Positions 23,287 through 31,799 of a DNA stretch of 64,000 nucleotides are shown here, one piece after another. The notes under the pieces are model-generated. The model was not told the origin of the DNA, made no database searches, and saw only the letters and a list, made by a program, of their open reading frames with translations. Location of the stretch: the NCBI RefSeq assembly GCF_036346105.1, contig NZ_CP107811.1, positions 5,971,501 through 6,035,500 on the forward strand. The letters are read 5' to 3'. The DNA is from Streptomyces sp. NBC_00539. GTDB lineage: Bacteria; Actinomycetota; Actinomycetes; Streptomycetales; Streptomycetaceae. Position 1 is the stretch's first letter. The number at the start of each line of letters is the position of its first letter. Position numbers and translations under genes: made by a program.

Positions 23287-24273
23287 GTGAACGAGCACGG
23301 CCCCACCCGCAGGAGCATCCTCAAGTCCGTCGGCGGGCTCTCCGCCGCCATGGCCCTCGGCGGTGCGGGCGTCCTCGGGACGGCATCGGCGGCGAGCGCG
23401 GCCGGCGACGGTTTCGGACTGCACATCGTCGACCACAACGAGGGCGACGCCCGCATGTGGTACTACCGCTTCCAGACCGACGCGATCGGCTGGCAGCCCG
23501 CCGTCAACGTCCTGCTCCCCGACGACTACCACACCAGCGGACGCACCTACCCCGTCCTCTACCTCTTCCACGGGGGCGGCACGGACCAGGACTTCATCAC
23601 CTTCGACCGCCTCGGCATCCGTGCCTGGACCACCGGGCGGCCGCTCATCGTCGTGATGCCGGACGGCGGCCACGCGGGCTGGTACTCCAACCCCGTCAGC
23701 TCCAACACCGGCCCCCGCAACTGGGAGCACTTCCACATCAACCAGCTCCTGCCCTGGGTCGAGGCGAACTTCCGGACCTTCGCCGAGTACGACGGCCGCG
23801 CCGTCGGCGGGTTCTCGATGGGCGGCTTCGGCGCCCTCAAGTACGCGGCCAAGTACTGGGGCCACTTCGCCTCGGTCAGCGCCCACTCGGGACCCGCCAG
23901 CGTGCGCCGTGACGGCGGGGCGGTCGTGCACTGGGCCAACCTGTCCTCCGCGGCCCTCGACCTGGGCGGCGGCACCGTCTACGGCGTGCCCTGGGACCAG
24001 GCCCGCGTCAGCGCGGACAACCCCGTCGAGCGCATCGAGAGCTACCGCAACAAGCGGGTCTTCCTCGTCGCGGGGACCAGCCCCGACCCGACCAACCCGT
24101 TCGACTCGTTCAACGAAACCCAGGTCCTCGCGGGCCAGCGGGAGTTCCGCGGCCTCCTCGACCAGGCCGGCATCCCGCACGAATGGCACGAGGAGCCCGG
24201 TGGCCACTTCGTCCGCGACTACATGATGTGGCGCGACCTCGACGGCATCATCGACCGCCTCCGCAAGGCGTAG
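23287..24273 (+). CDS. Secreted esterase, antigen 85/EstD-like alpha-beta hydrolase
   Basis: The 328-residue protein begins with a Tat-like signal (TRRSILKSVGG, then a hydrophobic stretch ending at ASAA). It is an alpha/beta hydrolase of the esterase D/antigen 85 group: YLFHGGG near residue 95, the nucleophile elbow GGFSMGGFGAL with serine near 176, and a catalytic histidine in EPGGHFVRDY near 310. In mycolate-containing bacteria such enzymes transfer mycolates; a Streptomyces enzyme probably hydrolyses or transfers other acyl groups on the envelope. GTG has AGGAGGT upstream. It follows the LGFP genes by 35 bases. Confidence 0.85.
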   Translation: MNEHGPTRRSILKSVGGLSAAMALGGAGVLGTASAASAAGDGFGLHIVDHNEGDARMWYYRFQTDAIGWQPAVNVLLPDDYHTSGRTYPVLYLFHGGGTDQDFITFDRLGIRAWTTGRPLIVVMPDGGHAGWYSNPVSSNTGPRNWEHFHINQLLPWVEANFRTFAEYDGRAVGGFSMGGFGALKYAAKYWGHFASVSAHSGPASVRRDGGAVVHWANLSSAALDLGGGTVYGVPWDQARVSADNPVERIESYRNKRVFLVAGTSPDPTNPFDSFNETQVLAGQREFRGLLDQAGIPHEWHEEPGGHFVRDYMMWRDLDGIIDRLRKA

Positions 24274-24289
24274 CGGCGCCCCCGGACGG

Positions 24290-24329
24290 CCTCGCGGACG
24301 CCGCCGACCCACGCGTGGCGTCCGCGAGG
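24290..24329. terminator. Bidirectional terminator between esterase and ABC exporter genes
   Basis: CCTCGCGGACGCC (24290-24302) and GGCGTCCGCGAGG (24317-24329) form a perfect 13-base-pair stem with a 14-base loop. It lies between two convergent genes, so it can end both transcripts. Confidence 0.85.
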
Positions 24330-24336
24330 TCCCCCC

Positions 24337-26118
24337 TCACCCGTGCCAGGACCGCCACAGCGCCGCGTAGGCGCCGTCCGCCGCCACGAGGTCCTCGTGG
24401 GAGCCGAACTCACTGATCCGGCCGCCCTCGACCACCGCGATGACGTCCGCGTCGTGCGCGGTGTGCAGCCGGTGGGCGATCGCGATGACCGTGCGGCCGT
24501 CCAGCACCCGGGCCAGGGAACGCTCCAGGTGCCGGGCCGCGCGCGGGTCGAGCAGCGAGGTGGCCTCGTCCAGTACGAGCGTGTGCGGATCCGCCAGGAC
24601 CAGCCGGGCCAGCGCCACCTGCTGCGCCTGGGCCGGGGTCAGCGCCGCGGCTCCCGATCCGACCTCCGTGTCCAGCCCGGCCGCCAGCGCACGCGCCCAG
24701 CCGTCCGCGTCCACCGCCTCCAGCGCCGCCCACAGGTCGGCGTCCCCGGCGCCCGTCCTGGCCAGGCGCAGGTTGTCCCGGAGCGAGCCCACGAACACGT
24801 GGTGCTCCTGGTTGACCAGCGCCACCTGCTCCCGCACCCGCTCGGCCTGCATCCGCGACAGGCGTGCCCCGCCGAGGGTGACCTCGCCGGCCCGCGGCGC
24901 GTAGATGCCCGCCAGCAGCCGGCCCAGCGTCGACTTGCCCGCGCCCGACGGCCCGACCAGCGCCATCCGGGTGCCCGGCGGCACGGACATCGACACCCGG
25001 TGCAGGACGTCCACGCCCTCCCGGTAGCCGAACCGCACCTCATCGGCCCGCATCTCCCGGCCCTTCGGCGAGACGGACGCGTCACCCCCGTCGGGCTCGA
25101 TCTCGTGGATGCCGACCAGCCGGCCCAACGACACCTGCGCTACCTGCAGTTCGTCGTACCAGCGCAGGATCAGGCCGATCGGGTCGACCATCATCTGCGC
25201 CAGCAGCGCACCCGTCGTCAGCTGCCCCACCGACATCCAGCCGCGCAGGACGCAGTAGCCGCCGATCATCAGCACCGAGCCGAGGATCGTCACGTAGGTG
25301 ACGTTGATGACGGGGAAGAGCACGGACCGCAGGAACAGCGTGTACCGCTCCCACTGGGTCCACTGCCGGATGCGCTGTTCCGACAGCGCCACCCGGCGCC
25401 GCCCGAGCCGGTGCGCCTCGATCGTGCGCCCCGCGTCCACCGTCTCCGTCAGCACCGCCGAGACCGCCGCGTAACCGGCCGCCTCCGAGCGGTACGCGGA
25501 CGGCGCCCGCCGGAAGTACCAGTGGCAGCCGATCACCAGCACCGGCAGCGCCACCAGCGCCGCCGCGGCCAACGGCGGCGCGGTCACCGCCAGCGCCCCG
25601 AACAGCAGCCCCGCCCACACCACGCCGACGGACAGCTGCGGCACGGCCTCCCGCATCGCGTTCGCCAGCCGGTCGATGTCGGTGGTGATCCGCGACAGCA
25701 GGTCACCGGTCCCGGCCCGCTCCAGCACGCCGGGCGGCAGCCCGACCGAACGCACGAGGAAGTCCTCGCGCAGGTCGGCCAGCATCTCCTCGCCGAGCAT
25801 CGCCCCGCGCAGCCGGACCATCCGCACGAAGCAGGTCTGGACGGCGAGCGCCAGCGCGAACAGCAGGCTCACCCGCAGCAGGTGGAGCTCGCGCACCCCT
25901 GCCGCGAGGTCGTCCACGACCCGCCCCAGCAGGTACGGGCCGACCATGGAGGCGATCACCGCGACCGCGTTGGCGCTCACGAGCGCCACGAAGGGCCGCC
26001 GGTGGCGCCGGAACAGGCCGCGTACGTAGCCCCGTACGGTCGCCGACGTGCCGACGGGCAAGGTCGCGGCCGACTCCGGGGCGGCCGGATCGTATTGCGG
26101 CGGTGCCACGCCGATCAT
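24337..26118 (-). CDS. ABC exporter half-transporter with intact Walker A but degenerate signature
   Basis: The 593-residue protein has a six-helix exporter membrane domain (about residues 30-320) and a C-terminal ATPase. Walker A GPSGAGKST is intact near residue 385, the Q-loop LVNQEHH is present, and Walker B is VLDEATS with its glutamate. The H-loop IAHRLHT is present, but the signature motif reads LTPAQ in place of LSGGQ. Its start overlaps the end of the partner gene by four bases. It is expected to form a heterodimer in which it supplies the ATP-binding half of the single competent site. The exported compound is unknown. Confidence 0.9.
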   Translation of the reverse strand: MIGVAPPQYDPAAPESAATLPVGTSATVRGYVRGLFRRHRRPFVALVSANAVAVIASMVGPYLLGRVVDDLAAGVRELHLLRVSLLFALALAVQTCFVRMVRLRGAMLGEEMLADLREDFLVRSVGLPPGVLERAGTGDLLSRITTDIDRLANAMREAVPQLSVGVVWAGLLFGALAVTAPPLAAAALVALPVLVIGCHWYFRRAPSAYRSEAAGYAAVSAVLTETVDAGRTIEAHRLGRRRVALSEQRIRQWTQWERYTLFLRSVLFPVINVTYVTILGSVLMIGGYCVLRGWMSVGQLTTGALLAQMMVDPIGLILRWYDELQVAQVSLGRLVGIHEIEPDGGDASVSPKGREMRADEVRFGYREGVDVLHRVSMSVPPGTRMALVGPSGAGKSTLGRLLAGIYAPRAGEVTLGGARLSRMQAERVREQVALVNQEHHVFVGSLRDNLRLARTGAGDADLWAALEAVDADGWARALAAGLDTEVGSGAAALTPAQAQQVALARLVLADPHTLVLDEATSLLDPRAARHLERSLARVLDGRTVIAIAHRLHTAHDADVIAVVEGGRISEFGSHEDLVAADGAYAALWRSWHG

Positions 26119-27989
26119 GCGGATCCCTCGATTTCGGTGAGTTCTTCCTCAAGCCGGTCGGTGAGGCCCTCGTCCAGCGCGGTCCGGGGCAGCGCGTCCA
26201 GGCGCTGTTCCTCCTCGGTCTCCCGCGTGACGACCGCGCGGTAGCGCGGCTCGTCCCGCAGCAGGTCGCGGTGGGTGCCGGCCGGCAGGGCGACGCCCTC
26301 GTGAACGAGGACGACCCGGTCGGCCCGGTCCAGCACCAGCGGTGAAGAGGCCAGGACCACCGTCGTGCGCCCGGCGCGCAGCGCCGCGATGCCGTCCGCG
26401 ATGCGTGCCTCGGTGTGCGAGTCGACGGCCGAGGTCGGCTCGTCCAGTACCAGCACCTCCGGATCGGCGACCAGCGAGCGGGCCAGCGCGAGCCGTTGGC
26501 GCTGACCGCCGGAGAGCGAGCGGCCCCGCTCGGTGATCCGGGCGTCCATCGGGTCCTCCACCCCCTCGGGCGCCGACTGCAGCACGGCCTCCAGTACGTC
26601 ACCGCACTGGGCGGCCTCCAGCGCGGCCGCGGGGGTCACCGCCCCGGACGCCGGTACGTCGAACAGCTCGCGCAGCGTGCCGGACAGCAGCACCGGACCC
26701 TTGTCCTGCACGAGGACCAGCGCTCGCGCCGTGTCCAGCGCGAGCTCGTCCAGCGCCACGCCTCCCAAAAGCACCGGGGCGCGGTCCGCGGCGCGCTCAC
26801 CGGCGTCTTCCCCGTCGCCCGGCGGGTGCCCGCCCAGGCGTTCCGCCAGCCGTCCCGCGAGGTCGGGGTCCCCGCAGACCACGGCGGTGAACCGGCCCGC
26901 GGGAACCAGCAGCCCGGTTTGCGGGTCGTACAGGTCCCCGCCCGGGGCAGGGGCCCGGACGGCGCCTTCGGCCGCCGCCGGCGCCGGGCCGTCGTCACGC
27001 GTCAGGCGCAGCACCCGGGCAGCGCGGGTGGCGGAGGGCCGGGAGAACGAGTAGGCCATGGCGATCTCCTCCACGCTGCGCAGCGGGTACAGCAACAGCG
27101 ACACGGCGCTGAACACCGCGACGAGTTCACCGACCGAGAGCCGTCCGTCCAGGACGAGCGAGGAGCCGTACCAGACCACCGTGATCAGCAGTACCCCCGG
27201 CAGGAACACCTGGACGGCGGAGATCAGCGCCCACATGCGCGCACTGCGCACCGCGGCGGTGCGTACCTCCTGCGAGGCCTCGCGGTACCGGCCGAGGAAC
27301 AGTTCCTCGCCGCCGATGCCGCGCAGCACCCGCAGACCGGCCACGGTGTCGGAGGCCAGTTCGGTCGCCTTGCCCGCCTTCTCCCGCTGGATGTCCGCGC
27401 GTTGTGTGGCGCGGGGGAGCAGGGGCAGGGAGGAGAGCGCCAGCAGCGGCATCCCGACGGCGACGACGACGCCGAGGGACGGCGCGTACACGACCAGGGC
27501 CACGCAGACGACGACGATGGCGACAGCCGCCGCGAGGAAGCGGGAGACCGCCTCGACGAACCAGCCGATCTTCTCCACGTCCCCCGTTGATACGGAGACC
27601 ACTTCGCCGGCCGCCACCCGGCGGGTCAGGGCGGAGCCCAGATCGGCGGTCTTACGGGCGAGGAGCTGCTGCACCCGGGCGGCGGCGGTGATCCAGTTCG
27701 TGACGCTGGTCCGGTGCAGCATGGTGTCGCCGAGGGAGATGGCGACGCCGAGCAGTGCGATCAACGCGCCGACGAGCAGCAGCCGGTGACCGTCGCCGTC
27801 TACGGCCGCCTCCACGCCCAGGCCGACCGCGAACGGCAGCCCGGCGATGGCACAGTGGTGGACCAGCCCCCAGCACAGGCTCTTGGCCTGCCCGCCCAGT
27901 TGGGTGCCGCCCAGCCAGAGCAGGAAGCGTGGGCCGGAGCGGGCGTCGGGTACTCCGGGATCCGGATGCGGAAGATCGCTGATCTGCAT
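26115..27989 (-). CDS. ABC exporter half-transporter with degenerate Walker A but intact signature
   Basis: The 624-residue protein has an exporter membrane domain (residues 25-325) and an ATPase domain whose Walker A position reads VCGDPDLAG, lacking the GxxGxGKS/T lysine and serine. The signature LSGGQRQR and Walker B VLDEPTS are intact. The H-loop histidine is replaced (LASSPLV). This half is therefore unlikely to hydrolyse ATP itself but can complete the partner's site. It is the first gene of the pair, and the partner begins within its last codons. A GTGGTT/AACCAC palindrome lies 20 bases upstream of its ATG. Confidence 0.9.
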   Translation of the reverse strand: MQISDLPHPDPGVPDARSGPRFLLWLGGTQLGGQAKSLCWGLVHHCAIAGLPFAVGLGVEAAVDGDGHRLLLVGALIALLGVAISLGDTMLHRTSVTNWITAAARVQQLLARKTADLGSALTRRVAAGEVVSVSTGDVEKIGWFVEAVSRFLAAAVAIVVVCVALVVYAPSLGVVVAVGMPLLALSSLPLLPRATQRADIQREKAGKATELASDTVAGLRVLRGIGGEELFLGRYREASQEVRTAAVRSARMWALISAVQVFLPGVLLITVVWYGSSLVLDGRLSVGELVAVFSAVSLLLYPLRSVEEIAMAYSFSRPSATRAARVLRLTRDDGPAPAAAEGAVRAPAPGGDLYDPQTGLLVPAGRFTAVVCGDPDLAGRLAERLGGHPPGDGEDAGERAADRAPVLLGGVALDELALDTARALVLVQDKGPVLLSGTLRELFDVPASGAVTPAAALEAAQCGDVLEAVLQSAPEGVEDPMDARITERGRSLSGGQRQRLALARSLVADPEVLVLDEPTSAVDSHTEARIADGIAALRAGRTTVVLASSPLVLDRADRVVLVHEGVALPAGTHRDLLRDEPRYRAVVTRETEEEQRLDALPRTALDEGLTDRLEEELTEIEGSA

Positions 27990-28008
27990 GACGCCCCATG
28001 ACGGTCGA

Positions 28009-28022
28009 GTGGTTCAAACCAC
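28009..28022. promoter_or_regulatory. Palindrome upstream of the heterodimeric ABC exporter
   Basis: GTGGTT (28009-28014) and AACCAC (28017-28022) form perfect six-base arms with a two-base centre, 20 bases before the start of the exporter operon. The position suits a repressor site over the transcription start. It shares no arm sequence with the MarR palindrome at 28737-28765. Confidence 0.45.
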
Positions 28023-28142
28023 ACAAGGTTCGTCTTCCGGACCGGGGCCCGGCAACCGAATTTCTCGCGGCGCCGGGCGGCGGCAGCGAGGTTTACGGGC
28101 GCGCGGGTTCGCGTACGGGCTGCTCAACCGGCTTGCGGAGGT

Positions 28143-28201
28143 GGGGCGGTGCTCAGCGGGAGGCGGGGCGGGGCTCAGCCGGACGCGGGGCGGTGCTCAG
28201 C
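28143..28201. repeat. Three 15-bp direct repeats at 22-bp period
   Basis: GGGGCGGTGCTCAGC occurs at 28143-28157 and 28187-28201, with a one-base variant (GGGGCGGGGCTCAGC) at 28165-28179. The starts are exactly 22 bases apart. The array sits at and just beyond the 3' end of the MarR gene, and its last copy includes the MarR stop codon. Confidence 0.75.
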
Positions 28202-28691
28202 AGCCGCGCTCCGCCGGGGCGTCGGAGAGGGTGTCGAGCAGGCCGCCGAGCACCCCGCGCTGTGCGGCGGTCAGGGGGGCCAGGATCTCCTCCGCGGCGG
28301 CCGTCCGCGCGTTGCGCAGGCGGCGCAGGGTGGCGCGGCCGGTGCCGGTGAGCTCGATCCGGATGACCCGCCGGTTCGCGGGGTCGGGCGCGCGGCGCAC
28401 GCAGTCGGCCGCCTCCAGACCGTCGACCAGCGTGGTCACGGCCCGGGGGACGACTTCGAGGCGGGCGGCCAGCTCCGCCATCCGGGGTGGCTCGCCGCCG
28501 TCGTAGTGCGAGACCAGCCGGAGCAGCCTTGACTGGGCTGGAGTGATTCCGAGGGGTTCGAGATGACGCTTCTGGATGCGGTGAAGCCGACGGGTCAGGC
28601 GCAGCAGCTGCTCGGCGAGGACGCCGTCGTCGCTGTCGGGCGAGTCGACGCCGTCCGCACTGGTCAGGGCGGGTTCGGAAGCGGTGCTCAT
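28197..28691 (-). CDS. MarR family transcriptional regulator
   Basis: The 164-residue protein has a winged helix with the MarR pattern: ITPAQSRLLRLVSHYDGGEPPRMAELAARLEVVPRAVTTLVDGLEAADCVRR around residues 48-100, and the wing with DPANRRVIRIELTGTG. MarR proteins bind palindromes as dimers and let go when a small molecule or oxidant is present. It is transcribed away from an ABC exporter gene across 99 bases containing two nested inverted repeats, so it very probably represses that exporter and itself. Confidence 0.9.
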   Translation of the reverse strand: MSTASEPALTSADGVDSPDSDDGVLAEQLLRLTRRLHRIQKRHLEPLGITPAQSRLLRLVSHYDGGEPPRMAELAARLEVVPRAVTTLVDGLEAADCVRRAPDPANRRVIRIELTGTGRATLRRLRNARTAAAEEILAPLTAAQRGVLGGLLDTLSDAPAERGC

Positions 28692-28731
28692 GCTGCGGTC
28701 CTCATAATGGGAAGAGTATCAGGACCAGATT

Positions 28732-28765
28732 CATTGTGAGCATAGGTAACAATGAGCTATGCTCA
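28732..28765. promoter_or_regulatory. Nested inverted repeats, probable MarR operator
   Basis: TGAGCATAG (28737-28745) and CTATGCTCA (28757-28765) are perfect nine-base arms with an 11-base spacer. A second pair, CATTGT (28732-28737) and ACAATG (28749-28754), also has an 11-base spacer and interleaves with the first. TAGAAT at 28767-28772, just right of the array, is a plausible -10 box for the exporter gene, so bound repressor would block it. Confidence 0.8.
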
Positions 28766-28790
28766 GTAGAATCTCGTCAGAAGGAGGCCC

Positions 28791-30764
28791 ATGCGCCCCA
28801 AAGAACCCGAATGGACGCCGTCCAAAGAATCCCTCGATCCCAGCCGCCCGGTGCCGGCGGAGCAGCCGCGCCAGCTGCGCCGCATCATGGGTCTGTTCCG
28901 GCCCTACCGCGGCCGCCTCGCCGTGGTCGGCGCGCTGGTCGCCGCCTCCTCGCTGGTCGCCGTCGCCTCGCCGTTCCTGCTCAAGGAAATCCTCGACGTG
29001 GCGATCCCCCAGGGGCGGACGGGCCTGCTGAGCCTGCTCGCCCTCGGCATGATCCTCACCGCCGTGGTCACCAGCGTGTTCGGCGTCCTCCAGACCCTGA
29101 TATCCACCACGGTCGGCCAGCGCGTGATGCACGACCTGCGCACCGCCGTCTACGCCCAGCTCCAGCGCATGCCGCTGGCCTTCTTCACCCGCACCCGTAC
29201 GGGCGAGGTCCAGTCCCGGATAGCCAACGACATCGGCGGCATGCAGGCCACCGTCACCTCCACCGCGACCTCCCTGGTCTCCAACCTCACGGCGGTGATC
29301 GCCTCCGTCGTCGCCATGCTCGCCCTCGACTGGCGGCTGACCCTCGTCTCGCTCCTGCTGCTGCCCGTCTTCGTGTGGATCAGCCGGCGGGTCGGGCGCG
29401 AGCGCAAGAAGATCACCACCCAGCGGCAGAAGCAGATGGCGGCCATGGCCGCCACCGTCACCGAGTCCCTCTCGGTCAGCGGCATCCTGCTCGGCCGCAC
29501 CATGGGCCGCGCCGACTCCCTGACCCGGTCCTTTTCGGAGGAGTCCGAGAAGCTGGTCGGCCTGGAAGTGCGTTCCAGCATGGCCGGGCGCTGGCGGATG
29601 TCCACCATCGGCATCGTGATGGCCGCCATGCCGGCACTGATCTACTGGGCCGCCGGCATAGCACTCCAGACCGGCGCGCCGTCGCTGTCCGTGGGTACCC
29701 TCGTCGCCTTCGTCACCCTCCAGCAGGGACTGTTCCGGCCCACGGTGAGCCTGCTGTCGACCGGTGTGCAGATCCAGACCTCGCTCGCCCTGTTCGCGCG
29801 CATCTTCGAGTACCTCGACCTGCCGGTGGACATCACCGAACGCGAGGACCCGGTGCGCATCGGCCGGGCGAAGGGCGAGATACGGCTCGAGGACGTGCAC
29901 TTCGCCTATGACGGCAAGAACGGTCCCACGCTGGCCGGTATCGACCTCACGGTCCCCGCCGGCGGCTCACTCGCCGTGGTCGGACCGACCGGATCGGGCA
30001 AGAGCACCCTCAGCTACCTGGTGCCCCGGCTGTACGACGTCACGGGCGGACGGGTCGCCCTCGACGGGATCGATGTCCGCGACCTCGACTTCGACTCGCT
30101 GGCCCGGTCGATCGGCGTGGTCTCCCAGGAGACCTACCTCTTCCACGCCTCCGTCGCCGACAACCTGCGCTTCGCCAAGCCGGACGCGACCGACGAGGAG
30201 ATAGCCGAGGCCGCCCGCGCCGCCCAGATCCACGACCACATCGAGTCCCTGCCCGACGGGTACGACACGCTGGTCGGTGAGCGCGGCTACCGGTTCTCCG
30301 GCGGGGAGAAGCAGCGTCTGGCCATCGCCCGCACCATCCTGCGCGACCCGCCGGTCCTGATCCTCGACGAAGCGACCAGCGCGCTCGACACCCGTACGGA
30401 GCACGCGGTGCAGCAGGCCATCGACAAGCTGTCCGCGGGCCGCACCACCATCACGATCGCGCACCGGCTCTCCACCGTGCGCGACGCCGACCAGATCGTC
30501 GTCCTGGACGCCGGGCGCATAGCCGAACGCGGTACGCACGAGGAACTCCTCGCCGCCGGCGGCCGCTACGCCGCCCTGGTCCGCCGTGACCGGGACGCCG
30601 AGACGGCGCCGCGGCCGGCCGACGGCGAGCCGGCCGGTCAGGAAGCGACGGCCCCGGCCAGTGCCGGAGTGCCGGAGGTTTCGCGGGCCAGCAGACGGCG
30701 GATCTCTCGGACGGCCGCGCCGCCCGCACGGTTGGCCCCGATGGTGGAAGCCGAAGGGCCGTAG
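28791..30764 (+). CDS. ABC exporter, fused membrane and ATPase domains
   Basis: The 657-residue protein has six membrane helices (about residues 40-330) and a complete ATPase domain: Walker A GPTGSGKST near residue 396, Q-loop VVSQETYLF, signature FSGGEKQR near 503, Walker B LILDEATSALD and H-loop IAHRLSTV. It should function as a homodimer, exporting lipids, drugs or peptides. The start has GAAGGAGG upstream. About 43 residues beyond the normal end of the domain are encoded antisense to the C-terminal coding region of the convergent monooxygenase gene. MarR control is likely from the operator upstream. Confidence 0.92.
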   Translation: MRPKEPEWTPSKESLDPSRPVPAEQPRQLRRIMGLFRPYRGRLAVVGALVAASSLVAVASPFLLKEILDVAIPQGRTGLLSLLALGMILTAVVTSVFGVLQTLISTTVGQRVMHDLRTAVYAQLQRMPLAFFTRTRTGEVQSRIANDIGGMQATVTSTATSLVSNLTAVIASVVAMLALDWRLTLVSLLLLPVFVWISRRVGRERKKITTQRQKQMAAMAATVTESLSVSGILLGRTMGRADSLTRSFSEESEKLVGLEVRSSMAGRWRMSTIGIVMAAMPALIYWAAGIALQTGAPSLSVGTLVAFVTLQQGLFRPTVSLLSTGVQIQTSLALFARIFEYLDLPVDITEREDPVRIGRAKGEIRLEDVHFAYDGKNGPTLAGIDLTVPAGGSLAVVGPTGSGKSTLSYLVPRLYDVTGGRVALDGIDVRDLDFDSLARSIGVVSQETYLFHASVADNLRFAKPDATDEEIAEAARAAQIHDHIESLPDGYDTLVGERGYRFSGGEKQRLAIARTILRDPPVLILDEATSALDTRTEHAVQQAIDKLSAGRTTITIAHRLSTVRDADQIVVLDAGRIAERGTHEELLAAGGRYAALVRRDRDAETAPRPADGEPAGQEATAPASAGVPEVSRASRRRISRTAAPPARLAPMVEAEGP

Positions 30765-31747
30765 CCCACCAGGTGGATCCGCTCGTCGCGGACCGCCCGG
30801 GTGCCTTCGAGCCGGATGCCGCCGCCCGGTTCCCGCAGCCGCAGCGGCGCCAGGTGGTCGACTGCCGCCCGGAAGCCGGTGGCCCACAAGATCACGTCGG
30901 CGTCGACGCTCCGCCCGTCGGCCCAGCCGACGCCGGTCGGGGTGATGCGGTCGAACATCGGCCTGCGCTCCAGCACCCCCGAATCCAGCCCGGCCCGTAC
31001 GGCGTCGTTCAGCGCCAGCCCGGTCACACTGACCACGCTCTGCGGGGGCAGGCCCCTGCGCACCCGCTCCTCCACCAGGGCCACCGCCGCCCGGCCCTCG
31101 GCTTCGCCGAAGCGGGAGTCGCGGAACACCGGCGGACGGCGTGTCACCCAGGTGGTCGCTGCCGCCACCTCGGAGATCTCCAGCAGGTGCTGCACCGCCG
31201 AAGTGCCACCGCCCACGACCACCACGCGGGCGCCGGCGAACGTGGCCGGTCCCGGATAGTCCGCGGTGTGCAGTTGGCGGCCCCGGAAGGTTTCCTGTCC
31301 CCGATAGCGGGGCCAGAAAGGACGGTCCCAGGTACCCGTGGCGTTGATCAGGGCCCGGGCCGACCACCGGTCGCCGGACGCCGACTCCACCAGCAGCCGC
31401 CCGTCCGCACCGTTGCGCACGGCCGTGACGTCCACGGGGCGGCGCACGCGCAGCCCGAAGCGCTCCTCGTAGGTGGCGAAGTACTCCCCGATGACCTCCG
31501 ACGACGGCCGCAGCGGATCGGCGTCGGCCAGCTCCATGCCGGGCAGTGCGTGCATGCCGTGCACCTTGCCGTACGTCAGCGAGGGCCAGCGGAACTGCCA
31601 GGCGCCACCCGGAGCCGGCGAGTGGTCCAGGACGACGTGGCCGATGCCCGCCCGGGCCAGGTGGTAGGCGCCGGACAGGCCCGCCTGCCCCGCGCCGATG
31701 ACCACGACGTCCACCGCTGCCGGGTCCCGCTCCACAAAGTCGTTCAC
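30638..31747 (-). CDS. Flavin-dependent monooxygenase/NAD(P)-binding oxidoreductase
   Basis: The 369-residue protein has an FAD-binding GxGxxG (VIGAGQAGLSGAYHL) near residue 16 and a second dinucleotide motif VVVGGGTSAVQHLLE near residue 172, as in group B flavoprotein monooxygenases. A VILWATGF segment near residue 280 is typical of this family. Relatives in this short class (YdhS/CzcO-like) oxidise small organic or metal-related substrates; the substrate here is unknown. Its 3' end overlaps the exporter gene by 127 bases. The HAD gene is 52 bases upstream on the same strand. Confidence 0.85.
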   Translation of the reverse strand: MNDFVERDPAAVDVVVIGAGQAGLSGAYHLARAGIGHVVLDHSPAPGGAWQFRWPSLTYGKVHGMHALPGMELADADPLRPSSEVIGEYFATYEERFGLRVRRPVDVTAVRNGADGRLLVESASGDRWSARALINATGTWDRPFWPRYRGQETFRGRQLHTADYPGPATFAGARVVVVGGGTSAVQHLLEISEVAAATTWVTRRPPVFRDSRFGEAEGRAAVALVEERVRRGLPPQSVVSVTGLALNDAVRAGLDSGVLERRPMFDRITPTGVGWADGRSVDADVILWATGFRAAVDHLAPLRLREPGGGIRLEGTRAVRDERIHLVGYGPSASTIGANRAGGAAVREIRRLLARETSGTPALAGAVAS

Positions 31748-31799
31748 GGTTCTACCAACCCGGGACCGGCCCGCCCTCTTCCCCCGGAGCCCCCCGAAG

